A stretch of 64,000 nt of DNA from Streptomyces abyssalis (lineage in GTDB: Bacteria; Actinomycetota; Actinomycetes; Streptomycetales; Streptomycetaceae), in assembly GCF_001751365.1 (NCBI RefSeq), contig NZ_LJGT01000041.1, positions 1,233,045-1,297,044 of the forward strand. The letters are read 5' to 3'. The notes beneath the pieces are model-generated. The model was not told the origin of the DNA. It saw only the letters and a program-made list of their open reading frames with translations, and searched no databases. A program made the translations under genes and the position numbers. This document shows positions 25,134 through 34,430 of this stretch, piece after piece; within the stretch, counting starts at the first letter, position 1, and each line of letters begins with the position of its first letter.

Positions 25134-26216
25134 ATGAGCAAGTACGTGCTGCGCGCGGCAGCCGCCACAACCACCGTCCTCGCCCTGACCGGCGCACTCG
25201 CCGCTTGCGGCGGATCCGGTGCGGGCGGCGGCGGGGACGACAAGACCGTCACCCTCGTCACCCATGACTCCTTCGCCGTCTCCAAGCCCGTGCTGAAGGA
25301 GTTCACGAAGCGCACCGGCTTCAAGGTCAAGGTGCTGAGGGGCGGCGACGCCGGCGCCGCGGTGAACCAGGCGGTGCTCAACAAGGGCAATCCGCAGGGC
25401 GACGTCTTCTTCGGCGTCGACAACACCCTTCTCTCAAGGGCCCTGGGCAAGGGCGTCTTCACGCCGTACAAGGCCGAGGGACTGGGCCACGTACCCGCGA
25501 AGCTGCAACTGGACAAGGAGCGGCACCGGGTCACGCCCGTCGACTCCGGTGAGATATGCGTGAACTACGACCGCGGCTGGTTCGAGAAGCGTGACCAGGC
25601 ACCGCCCGAGTCGCTCGACGATCTCGCGGACCCCGAGTACAAGAACCTCCTGGTCACCCCGAACGCCGCAACGTCCTCGCCCGGCCTGGGATTTCTGCTG
25701 GCCTCGGTCGAGAAGTACGGCGACGGCGGCTGGAAGGACTACTGGAAGAAGCTGCGCGGCAACGGCGTCGAGGTCGTCGACGGCTGGGAGCAGGCGTACA
25801 ACGACCGGTTCAGCGGCTCGAACGGCGGCAAGGGCAAGGGCGACCGGCCCCTCGTCGTCTCCTACGCCTCCAGCCCTCCCGCCGAGGTGCTGGGCCAGAA
25901 GCCGCTTCCCGCGAAGGCGCCCACGGGCATCGCCGAGCGGACCTGCTTCCAGCAGACGGAGTTCGCAGGGCTGCTGGACGGCGCACGCAACACCGAAGGC
26001 GGCAAGGCCCTGCTGGACTTCATGCTCAGCCGTGAGTTCCAGGAGGATCTGCCGCTGCAGATGTTCGTCGAACCCGCCCGCGAGGACGCCGAGTTGCCCG
26101 AGGTGTTCACCAAGTACGGGGGGACCGCCCAGGACGCGGCCACCATGGAACCGGCGAAGATCGACGCGCACCGCGAAGAGTGGATCAAGTCGTGGACGTC
26201 GCTCGTCGTGAAGTAG
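25134..26216 (+). CDS. thiB: Thiamine ABC transporter substrate-binding lipoprotein
   Basis: Periplasmic-type binding protein that captures thiamine or its phosphates outside the membrane. A lipoprotein signal ends in 'ALTGALAACGG' (lipobox with Cys). The mature part is a typical ThiB/TbpA fold: 'TLVTHDSFAVSKPVLKEF', 'GDVFFGVDNTLLSRAL', 'PVDSGEICVNYDRGWF' and 'ATSSPGLGFLLA'. The length of 360 residues fits the family. ATG 25125 three codons upstream is an alternative, closer to the AGGAAG site. The TPP riboswitch immediately upstream confirms the substrate. Confidence 0.93.
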   Translation: MSKYVLRAAAATTTVLALTGALAACGGSGAGGGGDDKTVTLVTHDSFAVSKPVLKEFTKRTGFKVKVLRGGDAGAAVNQAVLNKGNPQGDVFFGVDNTLLSRALGKGVFTPYKAEGLGHVPAKLQLDKERHRVTPVDSGEICVNYDRGWFEKRDQAPPESLDDLADPEYKNLLVTPNAATSSPGLGFLLASVEKYGDGGWKDYWKKLRGNGVEVVDGWEQAYNDRFSGSNGGKGKGDRPLVVSYASSPPAEVLGQKPLPAKAPTGIAERTCFQQTEFAGLLDGARNTEGGKALLDFMLSREFQEDLPLQMFVEPAREDAELPEVFTKYGGTAQDAATMEPAKIDAHREEWIKSWTSLVVK

Positions 26217-28015
26217 CCCGCGAACGGAGCGGTACGGAAGGGGAGTTCACCGCCGCGGGCCAGTCGTCCGAGGGCCCCGGGGAGTCCCCGCCCCGGCCGG
26301 ACGCCGTGGAACGGGCACGCCGCGGCACCCACCGCACCGGTCACCCGCGCCGCGCCCGCGACGGCAGCGGAGCGCGCCTCGCGCTGATGGCGCTGCCCGT
26401 CGCCTTCTTCGGGCTGTTCTTCGCCTTTCCCGTGGCCGCGATCGTCGGCCGCGGGCTGCGCACGCCCGCCGGCGCATGGCAACTCCAGCGCTTCACGCAG
26501 GTCGTCACCGACCCGGACACGCTGCACGTGCTGTGGTTCACCGTGTGGCAGGCCGCCGCTTCGACCGCGTGCACGCTCGCGCTCGCACTGCCCTGCTGCT
26601 TCGTCTTCGCCCGGTTCGACTTCCCGGGCAAGCAGGTGCTGCGCGCCGTCGTCACCGTCCCGTTCGTGCTGCCGACGGTCGTCGTGGGCTCGGCGTTCCT
26701 TGCGTTGCTGGGACGGGGCGGGCTGCTGGAGGAGTGGGCGGGGCTGCGCCTCGACACGAGCGTGTGGGCGATCGTCCTCGCGCATGTCTTCATCAACTAC
26801 GCGGTCGTCGTACGGACGGTGGGCGGGCTGTGGTCGCAACTCGATCCGCGGCAGGAGGAGGCGGCGCGGGTGCTCGGCGCGGGCCGCTTCGCCGCCTGGC
26901 GCCGCGTCACACTGCCGGCGCTCGCGCCCTCCGTCGGCGCGGCCGCACTGATCGTCTTCCTGTTCACCTTCACCTCCTTCGGCGTCATACAGGTGCTGGG
27001 CGGCCCGCGTTACGCCACGCTGGAGGTCGAGATCTACCGGCAGACCGCCGCGCTGCTCGACCTGCCGACGGCCGCCGTGCTGACGCTGGTCCAGTTCGCG
27101 GCCGTCACCGTGCTGCTCGCCGTGCACGCACGGACCGTACGCAAGCGGCAGTCGGCCCTGAGCATGGTGCCGGCCGCCCGTACCGCTCAGCGTCCGCGCG
27201 GCGGTGCCCAGTGGGCCTTGCTGGGCTCCGTCCTGACGGTGACCGCCGTGCTGATCCTCGTTCCGCTCGGCGTGCTGGCGGTGCGCTCCTTCGAGGGTCC
27301 GGACGGCTTCGGTCTGGCCAACTACCGTGCGCTGGGCGAGGTTTCGGGCGACGCCACCTTCACCGTCCCGCCCGTCGAGGCGATCGGGAACTCCCTTGCG
27401 TACGCCGCGGTCGCCACGCTCCTCGCGCTGACCGTCGGCGGTCTGGCCGCGGCGGCGCTCACGACGAGGGGCCGTGGCGGAGCCGTCGACCGGCTCGTAC
27501 GGGGCTTCGACTCCATGCTGATGCTGCCGCTCGGCACCTCGGCGGTCACCGTCGGCTTCGGATTCCTCATCGCGCTGGACGAGCCGCCACTGGACCTGCG
27601 TTCCTCGTGGATGATCGTCCCGGTCGCACAGGCGCTGGTCGGGGTCCCCTTCGTCATACGGACGATGCTGCCGGTGCTGCGCGCGGTGGACGTCCGGCTG
27701 CGCGAGGCAGCGGCGGTGCTCGGCGCCTCGCCGCTGCGTGCTTGGCGGGAGGTGGACCTGCCGATGGTGAGCCGCGCGCTGCTGGTCGCCGCGGGATTCG
27801 CCTTCGCCGTCTCACTCGGTGAGTTCGGCGCGACGGTCTTCATCGCGCGGCCCGACGCCCCGACTCTCCCCGTCGCCGTCGCCCGCTTCCTCGGCCGGGC
27901 CGGCGAGCTCAACTACGGGCAGGCGATGGCAATGAGCACTGTCCTGATGCTCGTGTGCGCGGCGACGCTTCTCACGCTGGAACGCATACGCACCCACCCC
28001 TCGGGAGAGTTCTAG
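26192..28015 (+). CDS. thiP: Thiamine ABC transporter permease (fused two-domain)
   Basis: Membrane permease of about 607 residues made of two homologous halves, each with about six helices. The ATPase-contact loops are 'EEAARVLGAGRFAAWRRVTLP' shortened at 'RVLGAGRFAAWRRVTLP' and 'REAAAVLGASPLRAWREV'. Such fused ThiP permeases partner with ThiB and ThiQ. The exact start is uncertain: GTG 26192 overlaps the thiB end by 25 bases, and GTG 26180 is an alternative. The stop TAG is directly followed by the thiQ ATG. Confidence 0.9.
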   Translation: MDVARREVARERSGTEGEFTAAGQSSEGPGESPPRPDAVERARRGTHRTGHPRRARDGSGARLALMALPVAFFGLFFAFPVAAIVGRGLRTPAGAWQLQRFTQVVTDPDTLHVLWFTVWQAAASTACTLALALPCCFVFARFDFPGKQVLRAVVTVPFVLPTVVVGSAFLALLGRGGLLEEWAGLRLDTSVWAIVLAHVFINYAVVVRTVGGLWSQLDPRQEEAARVLGAGRFAAWRRVTLPALAPSVGAAALIVFLFTFTSFGVIQVLGGPRYATLEVEIYRQTAALLDLPTAAVLTLVQFAAVTVLLAVHARTVRKRQSALSMVPAARTAQRPRGGAQWALLGSVLTVTAVLILVPLGVLAVRSFEGPDGFGLANYRALGEVSGDATFTVPPVEAIGNSLAYAAVATLLALTVGGLAAAALTTRGRGGAVDRLVRGFDSMLMLPLGTSAVTVGFGFLIALDEPPLDLRSSWMIVPVAQALVGVPFVIRTMLPVLRAVDVRLREAAAVLGASPLRAWREVDLPMVSRALLVAAGFAFAVSLGEFGATVFIARPDAPTLPVAVARFLGRAGELNYGQAMAMSTVLMLVCAATLLTLERIRTHPSGEF

Positions 28016-29047
28016 ATGCTGCAACTCGACGGTGTGACGGCCGGCTTCGGCGCCGGCCGGCTCGCACTGGACGGTGTGGACCTGGACGTCGCCGACCACG
28101 AGACGGTGTGCGTCCTGGGCCCCAGCGGCAGCGGCAAGTCGACTCTGCTGCGGGTCACGGCAGGGCTGCACACACCCCGCTCGGGGCGGGTGCTGCTCTC
28201 CGGCCGAGACCAGGACGGTGTGCCGCCGCACCGCCGCGGCGTCGGCCTGATGTTCCAGGACCACCAGCTCTTCCCGCAGCGCGACGTCGGCGGCAACGTC
28301 GCCTTCGGCCTGCGCATGCGGGGCGTCGGACGGCACGAGAGGGACGAGCGCGTCGCCGAACTCCTCGCTCTCGTCGGCCTGCCCGGCACACAGCGGCGCC
28401 AGGTCACCGCCCTCTCCGGCGGCGAGCAGCAGCGCGTCGCCCTGGCCCGTGCGCTCGCGCCGCAGCCGCGCCTGCTGATGCTGGACGAACCCCTCGGTCA
28501 GCTCGACCGGGGGCTGCGCGAACGGCTCGTGGTCGAACTGCGCGCGCTCTTCGCCGAGTTGAGGACCACGGTGCTCGCCGTCACGCACGACCAGGGTGAG
28601 GCCTTCGCACTGGCCGACCGCGTCGTTGTGATGAACGAGGGGCGCGTCGCACAGGCGGGCACTCCGCTGGAGGTGTGGCGGAGTCCCGCCTCGGAGTTCG
28701 TCGCCCGCTTCCTCGGCTTCGACAACGTCGTGGCCGCGACGGTGCACGGCGGCGTCGCCGACACCCCCTGGGGCAAGCTTCCCGTGCCGGACGGCACGCC
28801 CCCGGGCGAGTGCCGTCTCCTCGTACGTCCGGCCGGTGTCCGGCTCACGGAGACCGGCGACGGACTGCCGTGCACCGTCGAGGCGCGCACCTTCCGCGGC
28901 GGCGACGCCGCCGCGGTGACGCTGCTGCTCCGCCCGGAGACCGGCCCGCGGCTGGAGGCTTCCTGCTCCCTCCGCGAGGCTCCGGAGACCGGTGCCACGG
29001 TCGGCGCCGCCTTCGACGTGCGTGACGTGGTGCGGCTCGGCGGCTGA
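28016..29047 (+). CDS. thiQ: Thiamine ABC transporter ATP-binding protein
   Basis: A 343-residue ABC ATPase. It has Walker A 'GPSGSGKSTLL', Q-loop 'MFQDHQLFPQRDV', signature 'LSGGEQQRVALARAL', Walker B 'LLMLDEPLGQLD' and H-loop 'VTHDQGEAF'. A C-terminal TOBE-like regulatory domain of about 100 residues makes it longer than enterobacterial ThiQ. ATG abuts the thiP stop, so thiB-thiP-thiQ form one operon under TPP control. Confidence 0.93.
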   Translation: MLQLDGVTAGFGAGRLALDGVDLDVADHETVCVLGPSGSGKSTLLRVTAGLHTPRSGRVLLSGRDQDGVPPHRRGVGLMFQDHQLFPQRDVGGNVAFGLRMRGVGRHERDERVAELLALVGLPGTQRRQVTALSGGEQQRVALARALAPQPRLLMLDEPLGQLDRGLRERLVVELRALFAELRTTVLAVTHDQGEAFALADRVVVMNEGRVAQAGTPLEVWRSPASEFVARFLGFDNVVAATVHGGVADTPWGKLPVPDGTPPGECRLLVRPAGVRLTETGDGLPCTVEARTFRGGDAAAVTLLLRPETGPRLEASCSLREAPETGATVGAAFDVRDVVRLGG

Positions 29048-29076
29048 ACGAACGCGGCACCTCGACGGCTTCCGCC

Positions 29077-30168
29077 TCAGCCCGTCAGCCGCGCGAGGGT
29101 CTCCGGCACCTCCTCGACGGAGCGCGCCAGCGCGATACGCGAAGCCATCGGCCGGTCGCGGGCCAGCGCCTGCAACAGGGGCCAGCACGGCAGCGTACGC
29201 GTCCAGTGCTCCTCGTCCACGAGCACCATCGGGGTGGGCGCGCCCCGCGACTGGTAGTAGTTGGGCGTCGCGTTGTCGAAGATCTCCTGTACGGTCCCGG
29301 CCGCGCCCGGAAGGAAGACCACCCCGGCGTTGGACCGCGCCAGCAGGCCGTCCTCACGTACCGCGTTGACGAAGTACTTCGCGATGTGCTGCGCGAACGC
29401 GTTGGGCGGCTCGTGCCCGTAGAACCAGGTGGGAATACCCACGGACGCGCCGCCGCCCGGCCAGCCCTCCCGCACCTCGAAGGCCGCCCGCGCCCATTCG
29501 CCCACCGACTCCTCGAAGGAAGGCGCGGACGAGAGCATCTCCAGAGCCTTGCCGAGCATGCCGTCCTCGAAGGGCGCGGCGTACGCACCGAGGTTGGCGG
29601 CCTCCATCGCACCGGGACCGCCGCCCGTCGCGACGGTGTGACCGGTACGGGCCAGGGCGCGCCCGAGGCGGGCCGCGCTCGCGTACGCGCTGCTGTCGCG
29701 TGCCAGCTTGTGGCCGCCCATGACGCCCACGACCCGGGCGCCGACGAGCTGTTCGTCGAGAGCGTCGGAGACCGCGTCGTCGTGCACGGCGCGGAGCATC
29801 GAGGAGAAGACGTCACCGTCGCTCTTCGTCCGCTGGAACCAGGCGTAGGAGCGGGCGTCCGGCGTGTGTTCGTACCCCTCGGCCAGTCCGCTGAAGAGCT
29901 CGTCGGGAGCGTAGAGCCGCCCGCGGTAAGGGTTGAACGGCAGCTCCGGCACGGGAGGGAAGACCAGCCCGCCGCCCTCCTGCACGCGGACGACCGCCTC
30001 GGCGGCCATCGCACAGCCCAGGAAGACGGTGCCGTCGGTCTCCGCTGCGGCCAGTGCCGCGGAACGCTCCCGCAGGTCCACGGACTGCACACGCCAGCCG
30101 CTGAGCGATCCGGTCGCCTCGACGACGTCGTCGAACTCTTCGAGGCTCTCTATCTCGTGGTCAAGCAT
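29077..30168 (-). CDS. LOG family (lysine-decarboxylase-like) protein
   Basis: A 363-residue member of the LOG/lysine-decarboxylase-like family; characterised members cleave cytokinin nucleotides or related nucleoside monophosphates. The nucleotide-binding signature 'TGGGPGAMEAANLGAYAAP' and a second one 'LPGAAGTVQEIFDN' (variant of P-G-G-x-G-T-x-x-E) are present. It is longer than the usual 200 residues because of an N-terminal domain of about 140 residues. It converges on thiQ with only 29 bases between the stops. The true substrate is unknown. Confidence 0.85.
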   Translation of the reverse strand: MLDHEIESLEEFDDVVEATGSLSGWRVQSVDLRERSAALAAAETDGTVFLGCAMAAEAVVRVQEGGGLVFPPVPELPFNPYRGRLYAPDELFSGLAEGYEHTPDARSYAWFQRTKSDGDVFSSMLRAVHDDAVSDALDEQLVGARVVGVMGGHKLARDSSAYASAARLGRALARTGHTVATGGGPGAMEAANLGAYAAPFEDGMLGKALEMLSSAPSFEESVGEWARAAFEVREGWPGGGASVGIPTWFYGHEPPNAFAQHIAKYFVNAVREDGLLARSNAGVVFLPGAAGTVQEIFDNATPNYYQSRGAPTPMVLVDEEHWTRTLPCWPLLQALARDRPMASRIALARSVEEVPETLARLTG

Positions 30169-30196
30169 GCCGTCAGCGTATGCGGCACACGCCGAA

Positions 30197-30227
30197 GGGC
30201 GGCCCCCTTGTGCGAAGGGGACCGCCC
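30197..30227 (-). terminator. Strong hairpin terminator after the ABC pair
   Basis: Thirteen-base arms GGGCGGCCCCCTT (30197–30209) and AAGGGGACCGCCC (30215–30227) pair with a minor mismatch around a five-base loop. It lies 46 bases past the stop of the leftward ABC permease gene and just before the LOG gene. Confidence 0.75.
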
Positions 30228-30273
30228 CTGGGTGCGCGGGCGGAATGTCCGTGCCGCTTCGGACGGACGGGAA

Positions 30274-31551
30274 TCAGGTGGTCAGCGGCAGCGCGGCGAG
30301 CTGTCCCACCGCCCAGGTGAGCGCGCCGAGCACCACGCACACCACGGCCGAGCGGAGCACGGCCGCGCCCCGCAGCAACCGCCGCGGAGCACCGAGCCTG
30401 ATCAGCGCCGCGTTCGCCGGCTTGCGTGCGGCGCGCGACTCCGCGGCGGCCGTCAGCGCGCTCGCCGTCACGCAGACGACGACGAGTGCCGCGCCCAGCA
30501 GCGCCAGTGGCCCGAACATGCGGGCGCCCACCTGCGGAGAGGCCCCGTACAGTTCGGCCGCGGCCAGTCCGCCCGCCGCCACCGCGCACAGCACACCCAG
30601 CGGCCGGCCGATGCGCGCGGACTCCTGCTGCAGCACCCGTCCCGCCAGCAGCCGCACGGCTCCCGGCCTGCCGACCGCCAGCAGCCGGCCGCACAGCTGG
30701 GTGATTCCCGGCCCGGCCAGTACGAGCCCGAGGGCGGTCAGCAGCCAGCCGCCCAGCACGCCCGGCGCGCTGTTCGACAGGACGGCCGACAGGGACAGCG
30801 GCTTCGGCGACCTGCTCGCGTATGTCTCCGTCGCGAGGCCTGCGGCGATGAGCGCGGTGCCCCACGGCAGGGTGACGGCCGCGGGAAGCGAGCCGGGCAG
30901 CACGCGGAAGGACTGCGCCTCCCGCTCGTCCGCGGTGCGCTCACGATGGCCGCCCGTGCCGTGACCGGCGCCGTCGGTGGAGTGCGTACCGGTGTGTGCG
31001 CCGCTGCCCGTGCCGGCACCGGCGGCCGCGACCGCGGGAAGCATCCCGGGCCGCGTGGCCAGCGCCGCGGCGCCGGCGGCCACCAGCGGCGGCACGCAGA
31101 GCAGCACCAGGGTCGCGGCGAAGGGCAACGGGTGGCCGGCGGCGAGGAGTTCGACCGCCGCACCGTCGAAGGGTACCGAGGCGAGCTGCCCGCGCAGATG
31201 CAGATAGATCACGAGCGCGACGGCGCTGCCCAGCAGTGAGGACATCGCGGTCGACACCGCGGCCAGCAACGGGATCCTGGCCGGCCCCACCCCGGCGGTG
31301 TCCAGCGCCGAGAGGGACCGCGAACCGGGCTCCGTACGGGCCACGGCGGCGGCGAACTGAACGGCGGCCGCGAGCGGCGCGAGGCACCACACCAGCCGAA
31401 CGAGAGAACCACCGGACTGCTGCGGGTGAGCGAGGGCATGACTCAGCGCGGCCAGCAGCAGGAAGCCCACGACTGCGGTGGCGCAGGCCACGAGGAGGCG
31501 GCGCAGCAGCGTGAGGGGGTGACCACCGCGGGCTAGACGGAGAGCGAGCAC
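30274..31551 (-). CDS. ABC transporter permease-like membrane protein
   Basis: A 425-residue protein with about eight to ten hydrophobic segments, starting 'LRRLLVACATAVVGFLLLAA'. It shows the FtsX/LolE-type layout of early and late helices but no clear family motif. GTG 31551 lies inside the end of the ATPase gene (19-base overlap), so the two are coupled. A central His/Gly-rich stretch of about 30 residues is species-specific. It probably exports lipids, peptides or drugs; substrate unknown. Confidence 0.75.
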   Translation of the reverse strand: MLALRLARGGHPLTLLRRLLVACATAVVGFLLLAALSHALAHPQQSGGSLVRLVWCLAPLAAAVQFAAAVARTEPGSRSLSALDTAGVGPARIPLLAAVSTAMSSLLGSAVALVIYLHLRGQLASVPFDGAAVELLAAGHPLPFAATLVLLCVPPLVAAGAAALATRPGMLPAVAAAGAGTGSGAHTGTHSTDGAGHGTGGHRERTADEREAQSFRVLPGSLPAAVTLPWGTALIAAGLATETYASRSPKPLSLSAVLSNSAPGVLGGWLLTALGLVLAGPGITQLCGRLLAVGRPGAVRLLAGRVLQQESARIGRPLGVLCAVAAGGLAAAELYGASPQVGARMFGPLALLGAALVVVCVTASALTAAAESRAARKPANAALIRLGAPRRLLRGAAVLRSAVVCVVLGALTWAVGQLAALPLTT

Positions 31552-32417
31552 GCGGCACCCTTGGAGTCTTCGCCGTCCGAGTCGTCTTCACCCGTGGCCA
31601 TGCCCTTGCCACCGGTTCCGTCGTTCTCGTCGTCCTCGCTGTCTCTCGCGTCTCCGGGTGCCGGAGCGACCAGTCCGCCGCTCAGCCTGCCGTCGACGAG
31701 CGTGAGGTTGCGGTCCGCGAGGGTGGGCCCCGCGGCGTCCGCGGCCTGAGGGTCTCCCGGTGTCACCTTCGGCAGCATCACGGCGGGGTCGTGGGTCGTG
31801 AGCACCACGGTGATGTCGTGCGTACGCGCGGCGGTCGTCAGCGTGCGCAGCACCTGTGCCCGTTCGGCCTGGTGCAGCGGAGCGGTCGGTTCGTCCGCGA
31901 AGACGATCGCGGGGGCGGGGGCCAGGGCGCGGGCGATGGCGACGCGCTGACGCTGCGACTGCCGCAGCGCCGAGGGGCGCTTACGTGCGCACTCACCGAC
32001 GTCCAGCCGCTCCAGCCACTCGACGGCGGCCTTGCGGGCCGCGCGGGAACCGGTGCCGCACAGCAGCATCGGCAGGGCCGCGTTCTCCCACGCCGTCAGT
32101 TCGGGGATGAGCTGCGGCTCGCTGCCGACCCAGCCGAAGCGGTCGCGGCGCAGGCGTTCGCGCGAGGTGCGGGAGAGCGTGTGCACCGGAACGCTGTTGA
32201 ACCAGATCTCGCCCTTGTGCGGCGTGAGTTGACCGGACAGGCAGCCCAGCAGGGTCGTCTTGCCGCTGCCGCGGGGTCCTGTGACGGAGACGATCTCGCC
32301 GGCGCGGACGCCGATCGATACGCCTTGCAGGGCGGGTGAACCGCCGTGCGAGTAATGCAGTCCGCGTGCCCAGAGCACGTCGTTGTCCGGGGGTGCTGCC
32401 ACTGAGGGCACCTCCAC
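31533..32417 (-). CDS. ABC transporter ATP-binding protein with degenerate signature
   Basis: A 294-residue ABC ATPase of the LolD/MacB type. Walker A is 'GPRGSGKTTLLG' and Walker B 'IVFADEPTAPLH'; the H-loop is 'LTTHDPAVM'. The ABC signature normally LSGGQ reads 'ALRQSQRQRVAIARAL', so the two glycines that touch ATP are missing. The D-loop is also unusual (P-L-H for N-L-D). A C-terminal acidic tail of 50 residues (many Asp and Gly) follows. It is paired with the permease downstream. The 258 bases before it hold no gene. Confidence 0.85.
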   Translation of the reverse strand: MEVPSVAAPPDNDVLWARGLHYSHGGSPALQGVSIGVRAGEIVSVTGPRGSGKTTLLGCLSGQLTPHKGEIWFNSVPVHTLSRTSRERLRRDRFGWVGSEPQLIPELTAWENAALPMLLCGTGSRAARKAAVEWLERLDVGECARKRPSALRQSQRQRVAIARALAPAPAIVFADEPTAPLHQAERAQVLRTLTTAARTHDITVVLTTHDPAVMLPKVTPGDPQAADAAGPTLADRNLTLVDGRLSGGLVAPAPGDARDSEDDENDGTGGKGMATGEDDSDGEDSKGAACSLSV

Positions 32418-32675
32418 TCACCTCTGCTCTGCTGGTCCCTGCCGGGCCCTGTCCCACGCAAGGGTGAAGGAAGGGGCCTGGGGCGATCGGTCACAGGAAC
32501 CGTAAGGACAGCGGGGCGCCCACGCGGTGCCATCCGCCGGGGCGCGGCGCAGATTCCACCGAACGGGCCCCGCAGATGGCCCCGCCTGTCGGCCCTGCCT
32601 GTGGCCCGTCCGTCGTCCTGGTCACGGGCCCGGCGGGAGTTCCCGTGAACCCTCCAGCCGGGTCCGTGAGCCGCT

Positions 32676-34334
32676 TCAGGCCTCGCCGGTCAGATGCGTC
32701 GGGGCGAACATCCGCAGCTCGGCCGGGAGCAGGACCACCGAGGGTCCGGGAGCGGCGAGTGCCGCGGCGAGGTCCTCGCGCAGCCGCTCGGGAGAGCTGC
32801 GCACGGCCGGTACGCCGAACGACTCCGCGAGCGCGACGAAGTCGGGGCGGGCGAGCTCCGTGCCCGTGGTCTCGCCGAACGCCTCGTTCATGTACGTACG
32901 CAGGATCCCGTAGCCGCCGTCGTCGACGATGAGCCAGGTGACGGGCAGGCCGTACTGGCGGGCGGTGGCGAGTTCGGCGATGGAGTACATGGCTCCGCCG
33001 TCGCCCGACACGGCGAGGACGGGCGTGCTGCGCCCGGGGTCGGTGGCCGCGGCGCCGAGGGCGGCGGGGAAGCCGTATCCGAGACCGCCTGCCCCCTGGG
33101 CGGAGTGCATGGCACCCTCGCGGGGGTCGAAGGCGGACCACGCCCAGTACGCCAGGATCGTCATGTCCCAGAAGCTGGGCGAGGTGTCGGGGAGCGCCTC
33201 CCGGACGGCGCCGAGCACCTGCTGTTCCAGTTCCAGCCCCTGGGCGGCGATCCGGTTCCGTACACGTTCCAGCAGCTCCGCGACCTCACGTGCCGCCCGG
33301 CCGGCGGGGCGGGGGGCGACGGCGCCGGCCAGTGCCCCGAGCGCCGCGCGTGCGTCGGCGTGGATGCCGAGGGCGGGGTGGTTGGCCTCCAGTTTGCCCA
33401 GGTCCGCCTCGATGTGCACGACACGGCCGCGGGGCGCGAACGTGTGGTAGTTCGAGGAGAGTTCGCCGAGTCCGGAGCCGACGACGACCAGCACGTCGGC
33501 GTCCTCGAGGAAGTCGGTCGTGTACCGGTCCTCCAGCCAGGAGCCGAGCGAGAGCCGGTGCTCCCAGGGGAAGGCGCCCTTCCCGCCGAAGGTCGTGGCG
33601 ACGGGGGCGTCCAGCCGTTCGGCGAGGCCGAGCAGCTGTGCCTGCGCGCCCGCCCGTACGACTCCGCCCCCGGCGAGCACGGCGGGGCGCTCGGCCGCGT
33701 TGAGCAACGCGGCCGCGCGGGCTGTGAGTTCGGGACGTGCCGGGAGGGGCCGCGGGCGTGCCGGTCCGTCCTCGGCGGCGAGCGAATCGGGGGGCGGCAC
33801 GTCGGTGGGTGCGAGGAGGACGTCCTGCGGTATCTCCACCCACACCGGGCCGCAGGGCGCCTCCAGGGCGTTGGCCCAGGCGGCTGCGAGCGCCGAGGGG
33901 ATCTGCGAGACGGCGCGCACCGTGTGGACGGACTTCACGATGTCGCGGAACGACGCCTGCTGGTCGCGGAGTTCGTGCAGATATCCCTTGCGGCGGCCCC
34001 CGAGCCCGGCCGTGGGCACCTGACTGCTGATGCCCAGCACGGCCGCCGACGCCGCCGCCGACTCCTGGAGCGCGGCGAGCGACATCAGCGCGCCGGGTCC
34101 GGTGGAGATCAGCAGCGGTGCCACGGTGCCGGTGAGGCGGGCGTAGGCATCCGCGGCGAAACCTGCGTTGTTCTCCACCCGCAGCCCGACGTACGACAGC
34201 GGGGAGCGGCGTACGGCGTCGAACGCCCCCAGCGCGTGCTGCCCCGGCAGTCCGAAGACCGTACGGGCACCGAGGGCGGTGAGGGATTCGGCGACGAGGT
34301 CGCCTCCGGTACGTACTGCGGCTGCGGGTGCCAT
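32676..34334 (-). CDS. ThDP-dependent decarboxylase/acetolactate-synthase-like enzyme
   Basis: A 552-residue thiamine-diphosphate enzyme with the three-domain plan of the acetolactate synthase superfamily. The N-terminal 'FGLPGQHALGAF' and 'VENNAGFAADAYARLTG' supply the activating Glu. A central domain follows. The C-terminal ThDP-binding motif begins 'AVSGDGGAMYSIAELATARQ' and ends 'IVDDGGYGI'. The 'KSVHTVRAVSQIP' segment differs from anabolic ALS. In a polyamine/arginine district, 2-ketoarginine decarboxylase (AruI-like) is a reasonable guess, not proven. The symporter gene upstream on the same strand lies 96 bases away. Confidence 0.8.
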   Translation of the reverse strand: MAPAAAVRTGGDLVAESLTALGARTVFGLPGQHALGAFDAVRRSPLSYVGLRVENNAGFAADAYARLTGTVAPLLISTGPGALMSLAALQESAAASAAVLGISSQVPTAGLGGRRKGYLHELRDQQASFRDIVKSVHTVRAVSQIPSALAAAWANALEAPCGPVWVEIPQDVLLAPTDVPPPDSLAAEDGPARPRPLPARPELTARAAALLNAAERPAVLAGGGVVRAGAQAQLLGLAERLDAPVATTFGGKGAFPWEHRLSLGSWLEDRYTTDFLEDADVLVVVGSGLGELSSNYHTFAPRGRVVHIEADLGKLEANHPALGIHADARAALGALAGAVAPRPAGRAAREVAELLERVRNRIAAQGLELEQQVLGAVREALPDTSPSFWDMTILAYWAWSAFDPREGAMHSAQGAGGLGYGFPAALGAAATDPGRSTPVLAVSGDGGAMYSIAELATARQYGLPVTWLIVDDGGYGILRTYMNEAFGETTGTELARPDFVALAESFGVPAVRSSPERLREDLAAALAAPGPSVVLLPAELRMFAPTHLTGEA

Positions 34335-34430
34335 GCGGGGGGTTGCGCCTTTCGTCGTCGGGGTGGTTTCGGAGGGCCGGGGCGGCCGGGTGCGGTCGGC
34401 GGCCGGGTCCGGCCGGTGAGCGGTGCGGGG

